Part shown: positions 53,821 to 61,833 of the stretch, piece after piece | Layout: the number at the start of each line of letters is the position of its first letter | How positions within the stretch are numbered: position 1 is the stretch's first letter | Assembly (NCBI GenBank): GCA_947492375.1 | Contig: CANLMI010000005.1 | Location: 1 to 64,000, forward strand | Length of the DNA stretch: 64,000 nt | Direction of reading: 5' to 3' | Source: an uncultured Kordiimonas sp. | Lineage (GTDB): Bacteria > Pseudomonadota > Alphaproteobacteria > Sphingomonadales > Kordiimonadaceae | The notes under the pieces: generated by a model | What the model saw: the letters and a program-made list of their open reading frames with translations, nothing else | The model's database searches: none | What the model was told of the DNA's origin: nothing | Position numbers and translations under genes: made by a program

Positions 53821-54198
53821 TCATTCTTCAGATTCAAAATTTCCAAATTTTGGACTAAATTTTTTTATGACTTCCACAGGAACAGTTACAGATACATGCC
53901 TTGCGTTTGAAAGCGTTGAAATTCCAAAACTAGCTAAATCATCCTCTATCTGTGAAATAAAAGCTTCGTTTGTCGCACTGTTTTGATGAGAAACACTTAA
54001 TACAGTTGATAAAAAACCTCGCGACACTTCTATTCTCGCAGCATATTCACTGTTTGTAATATTTAATGCTGCTAGAGCCGCCTTTATTGCTTGTGCTCTC
54101 AATAATAGTTTCTGTGTTGCATCCGCCTTTAAGGAACTTCTTAATCGTCGATTTTCAATGTAGTCATTACCAACCATGCTTTCACGTTTTAACCCCAT
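53821..54198 (-). CDS. Putative DNA-binding regulator near the partition locus
   Basis: Up to 125 residues (a start at 54177 is also possible). ALNITNSEYAARIEVSRGFL has helix-turn-helix character, and SVTVPVEVIKKFSPKFGNFE forms the tail. No family is certain. It is divergent from parA across a repeat-rich region and might bind those repeats, though this is only position. Confidence 0.55.
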   Translation of the reverse strand: MGLKRESMVGNDYIENRRLRSSLKADATQKLLLRAQAIKAALAALNITNSEYAARIEVSRGFLSTVLSVSHQNSATNEAFISQIEDDLASFGISTLSNARHVSVTVPVEVIKKFSPKFGNFESEE

Positions 54199-54439
54199 TG
54201 AACAGTCGTTTCCCTTGATTTCACCAGAACGAATATATGCAAAGTGAAATTTATTATAATTTATGGATTACCTTTACACTGTTCTATCAATAGCTGCAAC
54301 TATCGAGCATTTTTATAACTTACATAAACAGCAACTTATTGTTTTTAAAATACAAAAATTAAACATTGAGAATTAAAATAACATCTAACAAGCACAAACT
54401 TATAACCGATTCGCAGATAAAATTCAGTATCATTAATCG

Positions 54440-54780
54440 TTAATTTACAGTTTGTTTTATAACAGTAACCATCTAAACTGTAACCACATAAACTGTAAAC
54501 AATGTTAAATTTCGTTCGTATACTGTAAGTCAATAAAAATGGTTATTATTTTACTGTAAAATTTTTGTTATAAAACATTATACTGTAAATGGTTTCTTAT
54601 ATTAATATGATACAGTTTACTGTATACTGTATTTCTATAAAATTTTTGTTATAATACTTTTTTTAAGTATACAGTTTAAAGTTTACATTAAACATTTTAC
54701 TGTTTGCCGTTTACATTAAACTTCATACAGTTTACTGTTTATGCAATTGCAGTATACTTTTTACTATATACAGTTTGTGA
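54440..54780. repeat. Putative centromere: 15 ACTGT/ACAGT repeats upstream of parA
   Basis: About 15 copies of ACTGT or its complement, most within (T/A)(T/A)ACTGTAAA(C), lie in ~330 very AT-rich bp. Two longer direct repeats are superimposed: TAAAATTTTTGTTATAA at 54557-54573 and 54638-54654, and GTTTACATTAAAC at 54681-54693 and 54709-54721. Dense repeats directly upstream of a parA-RHH pair are typical of parC/parS centromeres that double as the operator. Confidence 0.7.
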
Positions 54781-54791
54781 GAATAACTTTT

Positions 54792-55424
54792 ATGAAAGTC
54801 ATAACCTTCGCAGCCCAAAAAGGGGGGGCAGGAAAATCGACCCTAGCAAAATCGATTGGAACATTTCTATCCGAAAATTATAGGGTCTTAATAATTGATC
54901 TTGACCCTCAAGGGACTTTATTAGACTGGTATGAGCAACGAGAAGAAAAAAATCCCATAGTAACATCCGCAGAAACAAAAGATCTTAAAGAAGCCCTTAA
55001 AGCACTTTCAAAAAGTGAAACTTATGATTTTGTCATCATTGACACGCAGGGTAGAGACTATGCTGGCACATCAGAAGCCATAAAAAGATCAGATGTCGTG
55101 TTCATCCCCATCAGAGATAGTGTAGGCGATACTCGCGCCAATATAAAAACTGCTATAACAGCACAAAATCAGAAAAAACCATTTGCCTGGATACCCAATC
55201 AACTCAGAAACACCCGAAGTATTAGAAGTAATGAACTAGATAGAAGCCTCAAAACCATAGGCACTGTTTCCCCCGTTAGAATTGCCATGCGATATGATTT
55301 TCCTGACGCTCAAGGTAACGGACAGGGCGTTACAGAATATAGCCCAAAAGACAAGTCGGCAGACGAAATCAAAAAACTCACAAAATGGATATTAACTTTC
55401 ATTGAGAAGATAGATAATGACTAA
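54792..55424 (+). CDS. parA: ParA-type partition ATPase
   Basis: 210 residues from the ATG at 54792; the frame is open upstream to 54741, but the domain begins here. Deviant Walker A KGGAGKST at residues 10-17, LIIDLDPQGT, and DFVIIDTQGR. Small ParA proteins of this kind (class Ib) pair with an RHH centromere-binding protein and segregate plasmid copies. There is no good ribosome site. Its end overlaps the partner gene by eight bases. Confidence 0.9.
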   Translation: MKVITFAAQKGGAGKSTLAKSIGTFLSENYRVLIIDLDPQGTLLDWYEQREEKNPIVTSAETKDLKEALKALSKSETYDFVIIDTQGRDYAGTSEAIKRSDVVFIPIRDSVGDTRANIKTAITAQNQKKPFAWIPNQLRNTRSIRSNELDRSLKTIGTVSPVRIAMRYDFPDAQGNGQGVTEYSPKDKSADEIKKLTKWILTFIEKIDND

Positions 55425-55728
55425 AAAAAATAGACCAAACTTAGTTGATCACATAACCAGTATTACACAAAATCCAATAGAAACTGAAAAGCCCAAACCG
55501 AAGCAAGCAGTTTCAAAAACAAGAAAGCAAGTTTCTGTTACTGAAACTACCCCGGATTCTGTCCCTGACGTGCAGCTAACCGCATATGTGCATCCAAAAG
55601 TAAAAAAAGAAATTAAAATGCTTTCTATCGAATATGAAACCACTGTCAAGGCACTACTGGACGGAGGTATTGAACATATCCTTAAGAAATATGGACGGCA
55701 AACCATGAAAGAAATCAGCGAGAAATAA
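55417..55728 (+). CDS. Ribbon-helix-helix partition partner (ParG/ParB-like)
   Basis: 103 residues. A flexible N-terminal ~45 residues rich in Lys, Thr and Pro, then a RHH motif: VQLTAYVHPKVKKEIKMLSI and YETTVKALLDGGIEHILKKY. This is the build of ParG-type centromere-binding proteins: the mobile tail would stimulate ParA and the RHH would bind the ACTGT repeats upstream. Overlapping genes support the pairing. Confidence 0.8.
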   Translation: MTKKNRPNLVDHITSITQNPIETEKPKPKQAVSKTRKQVSVTETTPDSVPDVQLTAYVHPKVKKEIKMLSIEYETTVKALLDGGIEHILKKYGRQTMKEISEK

Positions 55729-55831
55729 GAATGAAACCTTTATCTATAGGGCAGGGCGCCTCTGTTCCGTTTTAAGGGCCATATAGACATCATCTTCTTT
55801 TCTCTGGCTATACCCGTGACAGAAACCAAAA

Positions 55832-55849
55832 GAGGGCCTGACGGCCCTC
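55832..55849. terminator. Hairpin between the partition genes and repA
   Basis: GAGGGCC (55832-55838) pairs with GGCCCTC (55843-55849) around TGAC, followed by AAAATAAA. On the minus strand it follows the repA stop by ~40 bases, and it lies beyond the partition partner on the plus strand; it may serve both convergent units. Confidence 0.65.
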
Positions 55850-55887
55850 AAAATAAACATAAGCTACACAAATTTAATATATGATAT

Positions 55888-56949
55888 TCATGTTCCGGTT
55901 CTACGATCAGTCACCGCAAATAATTTCGGATTGTAAGCGACAGGGGAGGGGGCATGGTAAAGCGTCAATCCTTTAGTGCACATTTCAACTTTAGCTCCAG
56001 GATATACCGCAAGGACACGAGGCATCTTGTCATCAATGATCGCCTTTCTAAAGTAGCGAACATTGCTTATCGCATTCCCAAGATGGTTTTGAAGCTGCCC
56101 CCATCCAATATGCACTCTCTCACCCGATTTAATCTTTGGTAAGCGCCAAACAAGATAGGTATAAAGATCAAGAGCCGTTGGATCAGACTTTAAGGCTGCC
56201 AAGGCACGCTCATCAAAACCAACTCGATGACTTAATGTATGCTCAAAAAATCTTTCACTTAAATGGATAACCTCTGCATGACTACCGCTGCCATCTTCAT
56301 CCCGCAACAACTGATTATCAATCAGTTTAAAATCCTTCATTACATCCGATGTTTCATCATAGCCAAATCGCATAGTCCATTGACATGCGTTTAAACGTTT
56401 CAACTGATCCTTGAATAGAGTTAAAGTCCCACGCGGCCCACCACCTACAGATCTATACCCTAACCGGGTCATAAACTGCCTCATAGATTTACCGGCATAA
56501 ACTATCCGACTCTCATTCTTGATCGCCTGAGATATAACATGCATTAAAACAAGACGTGCAACACTGCCATAAGGCACACCAACCTGTTCCGGATTTCCAT
56601 CAGACCCAATGATCTTGGTAGGCTGGATCATAAGTGATAATTTGCCATCCTTGCGAACAATCGGCGCGTATTCATCCTTTGGCTTCCTGATTGGTAAAGA
56701 CATGGCACAAAGAGCAGAGTGATAATATCCATCTCTTGGTTCTGTATCCATAAAGTCAGCATGAACATTTACCAAATCATGGAGTTTACTATTGCCTTCA
56801 ACAGATCTTAAAACAGCTTCCGTACCATATTTCATCAATTGGCCACGAATTACATCTGGTTCAGGGTTTGTGAGTTTTCCAAGCAACGATAATTGCTCTT
56901 CCTGATCCTTTTTAAGTCGATCTTGCAGTGTTTTTTCGAGATCGGTCAT
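55888..56949 (-). CDS. repA: Plasmid replication initiator RepA
   Basis: 353 residues from the ATG at 56949 (AAGGGGG about eight bases upstream; ATGs at 56955 and 56991 are less well spaced). It matches plasmid-encoded RepA proteins of alphaproteobacteria: YYHSALCAMSLPIRKPKDEY, VPYGSVARLVLMHVISQAIK, and DLYTYLVWRLPKI with the winged-helix part. It should bind the iterons that begin ~80 bp upstream and open the origin. The frame ends near a shared hairpin with the partition genes. Confidence 0.88.
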   Translation of the reverse strand: MTDLEKTLQDRLKKDQEEQLSLLGKLTNPEPDVIRGQLMKYGTEAVLRSVEGNSKLHDLVNVHADFMDTEPRDGYYHSALCAMSLPIRKPKDEYAPIVRKDGKLSLMIQPTKIIGSDGNPEQVGVPYGSVARLVLMHVISQAIKNESRIVYAGKSMRQFMTRLGYRSVGGGPRGTLTLFKDQLKRLNACQWTMRFGYDETSDVMKDFKLIDNQLLRDEDGSGSHAEVIHLSERFFEHTLSHRVGFDERALAALKSDPTALDLYTYLVWRLPKIKSGERVHIGWGQLQNHLGNAISNVRYFRKAIIDDKMPRVLAVYPGAKVEMCTKGLTLYHAPSPVAYNPKLFAVTDRRTGT

Positions 56950-57027
56950 TCTCATTTCCCCCTTGCTAAGGACACAAACAATAGTAATCAATTTTTGGAA
57001 TTACACAACATATTGTGTGGATTTTAT

Positions 57028-58029
57028 GATGATGAACTAACGTTTTCTTACTTTTCCATGATGATAAACTAACAGATTGAAAAATAACGCATCTATCCTG
57101 TGATGATAAACTAACAAATGCTAAAAAAATGCGATGATGAACTAACAAAATCGCTCGAATCATTTTTCCACGATGATTAAATAACGCAAGCCTTGAGTTT
57201 ATGATGACAAACCAACGGAAAAAACGATGCAAAACCCTCGCTAAAGCTGTTTTCCACGATGATGAACTAACTAATCCTATATATAATATATTACCTAATA
57301 GGATTCTTAGAATAAGCATAACGATCACACGCTTTTTTTTTCTTTCAAAATCGTAATTGTCTGCAAGGTAAGAAGAGGGCATTGGGACCAGGCCAGGATG
57401 ATTAAATAACGCTCTGAAATCACCAAATAGACACTTTAAAAGGTGTACAAAAACCTTTTTGCAACTGAGTTTGTAACAGACACTGTTTTTTTTATGCCAT
57501 ATTTTCAAAGAATTAGTCTCTAGTGTTAGTTTATCATCACATGAAATATTAAATCGCTTCCAAAGTCCGCAAAAATCTTTAGTTCCGATATGCAAGCCCC
57601 GAAAATATAAACATATTCCACGAATAGAGCCTGCATACGACCATTCATACCTTCATAATACAATAAAAATTAAACCGGAAAAATGTTAGTTGATCATCAC
57701 ACAGCACTCAGGGCGTTAGTTAATCATCACATTAGCTAACTTTGGTCCAATTCATGACCAATACCCGTTAGCTGTGCATCACACGCGCAAAAAATTATTT
57801 CACGACAATGATAACTATCAAGGCTAAAGGTACAGTTCAGGTGATAAAGCAATAATAAAATATTTTGCTTCAAGCCTATATAAAATATACAGTTTTAATG
57901 ATTTTCCCCGATAACTTTACTCAACACCCCTGTTTTTCTTACAATACAAACCATTCATAACCAAAAAAAAATTTCTTTGGCGTTTCATTGAAAGCCAACT
58001 TTAAGTTAATTTTGTGATGCAAAACTAAC
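57028..58029. repeat. Replication origin with 13 iterons
   Basis: The 14-bp repeat GATGATGAACTAAC and close variants occur eight times in plus orientation at 57028, 57060, 57102, 57133, 57172, 57203, 57258 and 57397. Four inverted copies start at 57525, 57685, 57715 and 57767, and one more direct copy at 58016. Copies are mostly 31, 39-42 or 52-55 bp apart, i.e. whole helical turns. An AT-rich stretch (57278-57300) could be the unwinding element. This is the probable oriV recognised by RepA. No gene is credible within 56992-58300. Confidence 0.85.
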
Positions 58030-58307
58030 GGCTTATCGTAAGTGCTTAAATTAACAGATCATAGGTCAAAGCCAAAATTATCGAAAAAGCATACCCTTGG
58101 GATATTCAAATCTAAATATAAGTTAGAAACTAATAAACTGTCTTAATGTAAAAAAATATTTTCATATTTCATACAGCTAATGAAAACGCATTATCGTCAA
58201 TATTCGTATCATAAATCTTTCAATATTGTGGCGTGCCACCCTTATCAAAATAAAATAATCCGCTAAAATATCTCTTTGTAGAACGAATCAATTGAAGGGC
58301 TTTATCT

Positions 58308-59000
58308 TTGTGGAAAGATATTACAGATCGTCTTCTGACTATTTCAGAGCATTGTCTCTGGTTACCTAAGAAAGAATGGGCGCAAAAACAGAAACCTGGT
58401 GTAACGCTCACATTCAAAGCGGGCAGGGGGAAAAGAACCTATCACCGTGGGGGAAATCCAGACCATATAATCACCATTGGAAAAAAATGCGTTGAAGAGA
58501 ATTTTCTATCGCCCTTAACAGCTTCCAAATGGCTCCATTTTAGGGAAATTATTGATCGAGGATATTTTGACCGACAAATATCACCGTCAACCATGTTGAC
58601 AGGAATACTATGCCACGAATTTGCTCATTTTGTTCAAGTGTTACTGGGAGCCAGACCCCGTGGAAGTGTCCACAACGACGCATTTTATAAAATCCTTGAT
58701 CGTATCCATCACAATGGACACGCTGAAAAAATTAGAAATACATTGCTTACCCACTTAAGTAATTTAAGCCTGAAGGACCAGTTTCTGGAAGAAGAATTCC
58801 CAAACTTCAAATATCCAAATATCAATGATACTGTCGAAATTCCGTACCTTGAAGGCACTCTGTTTGGAAAAATTAGAGCGATTAATGGCTCCAATGTCAC
58901 TATCGAAGGATATTTTTGCGGCCAGCGAACCAGAACAACAAAATCCATCGGAGAAATATTAGAATATGTGAAACCAAAAAATCGCTCAGATTTTATCTAG
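58308..59000 (+). CDS. SprT-like metalloprotease
   Basis: 230 residues from a TTG start with GAAGG eight bases upstream. ILCHEFAHFVQ carries HExxH (His103, Glu104, His107) and the later VHNDAFYKIL gives the third ligand His122, the SprT/SprT-like pattern. The C-terminal ~70 residues form a separate small beta-rich part (DTVEIPYLEGTLFGKIRAIN). Spartan-type proteases act on DNA-bound proteins, but the bacterial plasmid branch is not characterised. It ends convergent with the EEP nuclease gene. Confidence 0.8.
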   Translation: MWKDITDRLLTISEHCLWLPKKEWAQKQKPGVTLTFKAGRGKRTYHRGGNPDHIITIGKKCVEENFLSPLTASKWLHFREIIDRGYFDRQISPSTMLTGILCHEFAHFVQVLLGARPRGSVHNDAFYKILDRIHHNGHAEKIRNTLLTHLSNLSLKDQFLEEEFPNFKYPNINDTVEIPYLEGTLFGKIRAINGSNVTIEGYFCGQRTRTTKSIGEILEYVKPKNRSDFI

Positions 59001-59008
59001 AAATAAGT

Positions 59009-59030
59009 AAAACCATTCTCAATCGGTTTT
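59009..59030. terminator. Convergent hairpin
   Basis: AAAACC (59009-59014) pairs with GGTTTT (59025-59030) between the ends of the SprT-like and EEP genes. The stem overlaps the EEP stop codon. It is a short bidirectional terminator candidate. Confidence 0.5.
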
Positions 59031-59972
59031 GAGTGTAATAATAAGCGGCGAGTGATCCGAAACGTCTTCCGGCGCTCTTATAATCAAGGCACTTCTGCGT
59101 TTAATATTATTACGAAGGTCAGAACTTATCAAAATATGATCAATTTGATTGCGTTCTCCATTAAATTCATATGTCCATCTTTCGCCAACACTGCTTTTTG
59201 GGAAATATTTTGAAAGGCCCGTTTGAATTAAATCTGGACCAATATCATCAAAACCACGAATTCGCCTAAGGGCAGGGTGGCCGCGTTTATCGTTGAAATC
59301 ACCAGCCACAATCACCGAACGACCAAGCTCTATATCCTTGAGATAATGCCTTCGAACCAGTGACGCTTGCGCAATTCGTTGTGCATCGGAAGCATAGCCT
59401 CCTGTCTCTGATATCAAATGAATACCGTAGATCGCAACTTCGTATCGCCCCAAATTTACAAGAACACGAAATCCCTTTGATAAACCTGTATCTTTCTCAG
59501 TTTCTGGGTCATCCAGTTCCGGTAAATAGCCTTCACGGCCTTTTAGTGCATAGACCACATCTTTAAGTTCTATTCTCGAGAGAATTGCCAAATGTTGTGA
59601 CGTGTTCCGATCCGTGCATTCACAAACTTCGACAAAAGGGTAGGGGGTCTCTAATTTCTGATTAAGCTTGGTTACATCAGCAACATTGCCCACTTCCGTC
59701 AAAACCAGAATATCAGCATCAATCCGATCAATAAAAGGAGCAACAATTGCGACAGCTTCAGCAAATTTATTATCACGAAACCCTGAAGCTTCCCACATTT
59801 CCTTGTCAGCTTTTTTCTTAAAGGCTAAAGGAAACCCAAAGCGCACATGTACTTTTTCTTTTGTAAGAAACTTTGTATTGAATGTCGCTATTTTGACCTC
59901 TTCAGACATTGTAGGTAAACTCAGCACACTCAAAATTAAAGCCGCCAATATAGGCACTATACGGATTATCAT
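59019..59972 (-). CDS. Exported endonuclease/exonuclease/phosphatase-family protein
   Basis: 317 residues. The signal peptide (RIVPILAALILSVLSLPTMS) precedes the EEP fold: KIATFNTKFL, ADILVLTEVGN with the catalytic Glu, YGIHLIS, VIVAGDFNDKR and a final SDHSPLIITL with Asp-His. The fold acts on phosphodiesters, e.g. extracellular DNA. AGGGAG lies upstream of the ATG. It ends beside the recombinase gene, 14 bases from its stop. Nuclease activity is likely, but the substrate is not fixed. Confidence 0.85.
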   Translation of the reverse strand: MIIRIVPILAALILSVLSLPTMSEEVKIATFNTKFLTKEKVHVRFGFPLAFKKKADKEMWEASGFRDNKFAEAVAIVAPFIDRIDADILVLTEVGNVADVTKLNQKLETPYPFVEVCECTDRNTSQHLAILSRIELKDVVYALKGREGYLPELDDPETEKDTGLSKGFRVLVNLGRYEVAIYGIHLISETGGYASDAQRIAQASLVRRHYLKDIELGRSVIVAGDFNDKRGHPALRRIRGFDDIGPDLIQTGLSKYFPKSSVGERWTYEFNGERNQIDHILISSDLRNNIKRRSALIIRAPEDVSDHSPLIITLKTD

Positions 59973-59986
59973 CGATTATATCTCCC

Positions 59987-61027
59987 TTAAAATTTTATCT
60001 TCTGGACTTCCTCAATCGTAATTTTATCCTCTGTTCGGTCATAAAGTTTAGTTGTCCGGGGGCTGGCATGACCGGCCATTCTTTGCGCCAATTCCAAAGC
60101 GCCGTCATTTTCGATATAATTTGTAATACCAGTTCCACGGAAACTGTGATTTCCGATCTTCTTTTTGATACCGGCTTTTTTTGCGCGCCGCCTGATCATG
60201 TCATAAGCTTTGGTCCGGCGCCACTGACGATCACCGAGAACATAAGGGCAGGGGACACCTGCCTCTTTTTCCTGCTCCGTCAATTTCAACCGTGTTGCAG
60301 CCGGGAATAAATACGTATTTGGTTCATCAATACCGGCATACGAAATATAATCATCAAGGATCTTGCGAAGCTCGACATTCACAGGCATTTTATGAACCAT
60401 ACCTCCTTTTACCCTGGTTCTGATCCACATAGCGTTATCATGCTCGAAATAGTCTTCCAGTTTGATATTAAGCGCTGATGTTATTCTCGAAAACGTAAAA
60501 GTCATTAACGAAATAAGCGCCCGGTCACGGTAAGCAATCTCGTCTTTCAATTCTATTGACTGGATTAATTGTCGCATCTCATTTGACGATAAAATCGGCG
60601 TTTTACCTTCTTTAACCACATGTTTTTTCCCGCGCTGCGCATGAGCAGGATTACTGGCAAGCATCCCATTTCTGACAAAAAAATCAAAAAGAGAACGCAC
60701 GGCCGCTAAATGAAGTTTCTGACTTGCAACGCTTAACGCTTCATTGCCCGTTGCGATATACTCAAAATATGCAGCTACATGAAGCGGATCGATATCAACC
60801 ATCTCATCGAATTCAACTGCTAAATGATTATCGAGAAAATCAAAAAATGAAACACACGCGTTCATATAAGCTTGGCGAGTATTTGGGTTTGGGAGCGTTA
60901 CAGCAAAAAATTCCAGAAATTTTTTCGACGCCTTCCGCCCAGAGTGTCTCACGATAGCCGGTATCGCCTCCAAGGCTTCCTGAGTAAGTAACACGTTACT
61001 GTCGTTGCCAAAAACTAAGCTATTCAT
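59987..61027 (-). CDS. Tyrosine recombinase (plasmid resolution type)
   Basis: 346 residues. The N-terminal SAM-like domain binds the core (TRQAYMNACVSFFDFL), and the catalytic domain carries the Arg in MTFTFSRITSALNI, Lys in RVKGGMVHKMP, HSFRGTGIT with His-x2-Arg, and GHASPRTTKLYDR with His and the nucleophile Tyr. Phage-type integrases usually have an arm-binding domain, missing here, so this resembles Xer/Cre-like enzymes that resolve plasmid dimers. AAGGA precedes the ATG by 11 bases and overlaps a 34-bp inverted-repeat site. Confidence 0.88.
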   Translation of the reverse strand: MNSLVFGNDSNVLLTQEALEAIPAIVRHSGRKASKKFLEFFAVTLPNPNTRQAYMNACVSFFDFLDNHLAVEFDEMVDIDPLHVAAYFEYIATGNEALSVASQKLHLAAVRSLFDFFVRNGMLASNPAHAQRGKKHVVKEGKTPILSSNEMRQLIQSIELKDEIAYRDRALISLMTFTFSRITSALNIKLEDYFEHDNAMWIRTRVKGGMVHKMPVNVELRKILDDYISYAGIDEPNTYLFPAATRLKLTEQEKEAGVPCPYVLGDRQWRRTKAYDMIRRRAKKAGIKKKIGNHSFRGTGITNYIENDGALELAQRMAGHASPRTTKLYDRTEDKITIEEVQKIKF

Positions 61028-61042
61028 ATTTGAATCGTTCCT

Positions 61043-61076
61043 TTAAGGGGTCATAACGTCCTTTATGTCCCCTTAA
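61043..61076. other. loxP-like 14-6-14 inverted repeat: candidate recombination site
   Basis: Arms TTAAGGGGTCATAA (61043-61056) and TTATGTCCCCTTAA (61063-61076) are inverted repeats with a single mismatch, separated by the asymmetric 6-nt CGTCCT. The size (two arms plus a 6-nt centre) fits a core site of a tyrosine recombinase, and it starts 16 bp upstream of such a gene. It could also be an operator for the gene. No second copy was seen in the window. Confidence 0.6.
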
Positions 61077-61163
61077 TATATTCAATGGTATCAACAAGAA
61101 CAAGTATTTTCATCGCTATCAAAAATATCTCCCTAAACTGATAATAGCGCCGAATCACAAACC

Positions 61164-61187
61164 ATTAGATTTGTATATAAATCTAAT
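61164..61187. repeat. 9-bp inverted repeat in the gap before umuD
   Basis: ATTAGATTT (61164-61172) and AAATCTAAT (61179-61187) flank GTATAT. It lies in the 379-nt gap between the recombinase and umuD genes and is a candidate operator. Confidence 0.4.
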
Positions 61188-61381
61188 ATGACCTTAAACG
61201 AACAGTTTAACAGTTCACAAAAAATTTTTGCTTCCCAGCTCAAAGTCAATAACCAAACTGTTAATTGTAACACCCTAAATTTATTGACCTTTTTGTCCGC
61301 ACAACAAAATAAGAATATCTTATAAATTCAACAATATTTATATCGTTATTACCCCGACGTTTACAAAAATATTGTTTAATT

Positions 61382-61396
61382 GTTCTTGTTATGTTC
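61382..61396 (+). promoter_or_regulatory. LexA/SOS box (GTTC-N7-GTTC) before umuD
   Basis: GTTC at 61382-61385 and again at 61393-61396 with exactly seven bases between: the direct-repeat LexA site of alphaproteobacteria. It ends 10 bp before the proposed umuD start, so umuDC should be SOS-induced through the host LexA. Confidence 0.85.
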
Positions 61397-61406
61397 TCAT
61401 GTGTTC

Positions 61407-61832
61407 ATGAATAACACTATTACAACAATATATCCATTCTCGTTTCTGAAACACATAAACCTACCTTTGTTTATGCTCAAAATCTCTGCCGGTTTTCCTT
61501 CACCAGCAGATGATTGGCTGGAAGAACCCTTGGATCTAAACAACCTTCTTGTTAGCAACCCTCCTGCTACATTCCTTCTACGTGTATCAGGAAATTCAAT
61601 GAAAGGAGCTTGTATTGATGATGGATCAATCCTCGTTGTCGATCGCTCAAAAAAAGCGACCCCGGGACGCATTGTTGTAGCAGCAGTAAATAATGAACTT
61701 ACAGTTAAGCGCTATATTATTGAAAAAGGCCGAGGCCTCTTAAGGCCTGAAAACGAGGATTATTCAGATATTCCTATCGACGAAAATACCATTATTTGGG
61801 GAGTCGTTACAGGCTCTGTTCTTGTATATTGA
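61407..61832 (+). CDS. umuD: UmuD-like translesion polymerase subunit
   Basis: About 141 residues from the ATG at 61407. There is no ribosome site, so the exact start is uncertain; a later ATG at 61473 would still keep the cleavage site. ISAGFPSPADDWLEEPLDLN holds the self-cleavage Ala-Gly, VSGNSMKGACIDDG the catalytic Ser, and ELTVKRY the Lys. Cleaved UmuD' binds UmuC to form DNA polymerase V. It ends one base before the umuC start. Confidence 0.9.
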   Translation: MNNTITTIYPFSFLKHINLPLFMLKISAGFPSPADDWLEEPLDLNNLLVSNPPATFLLRVSGNSMKGACIDDGSILVVDRSKKATPGRIVVAAVNNELTVKRYIIEKGRGLLRPENEDYSDIPIDENTIIWGVVTGSVLVY

Positions 61833-61833
61833 C

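Noticed and set aside
56966..57595. Open frame of 209 codons on the minus strand over the iteron region
   Set aside because: It runs through the 14-bp iterons and T-rich DNA, has no ribosome site or family, and its composition reflects the repeats.
57028..58029. Repeat array considered as CRISPR
   Set aside because: Repeats are 14 bp, degenerate, found in both orientations with uneven spacing, and lie beside repA; no cas genes other than the conjugation-linked Cas4-like protein are present.
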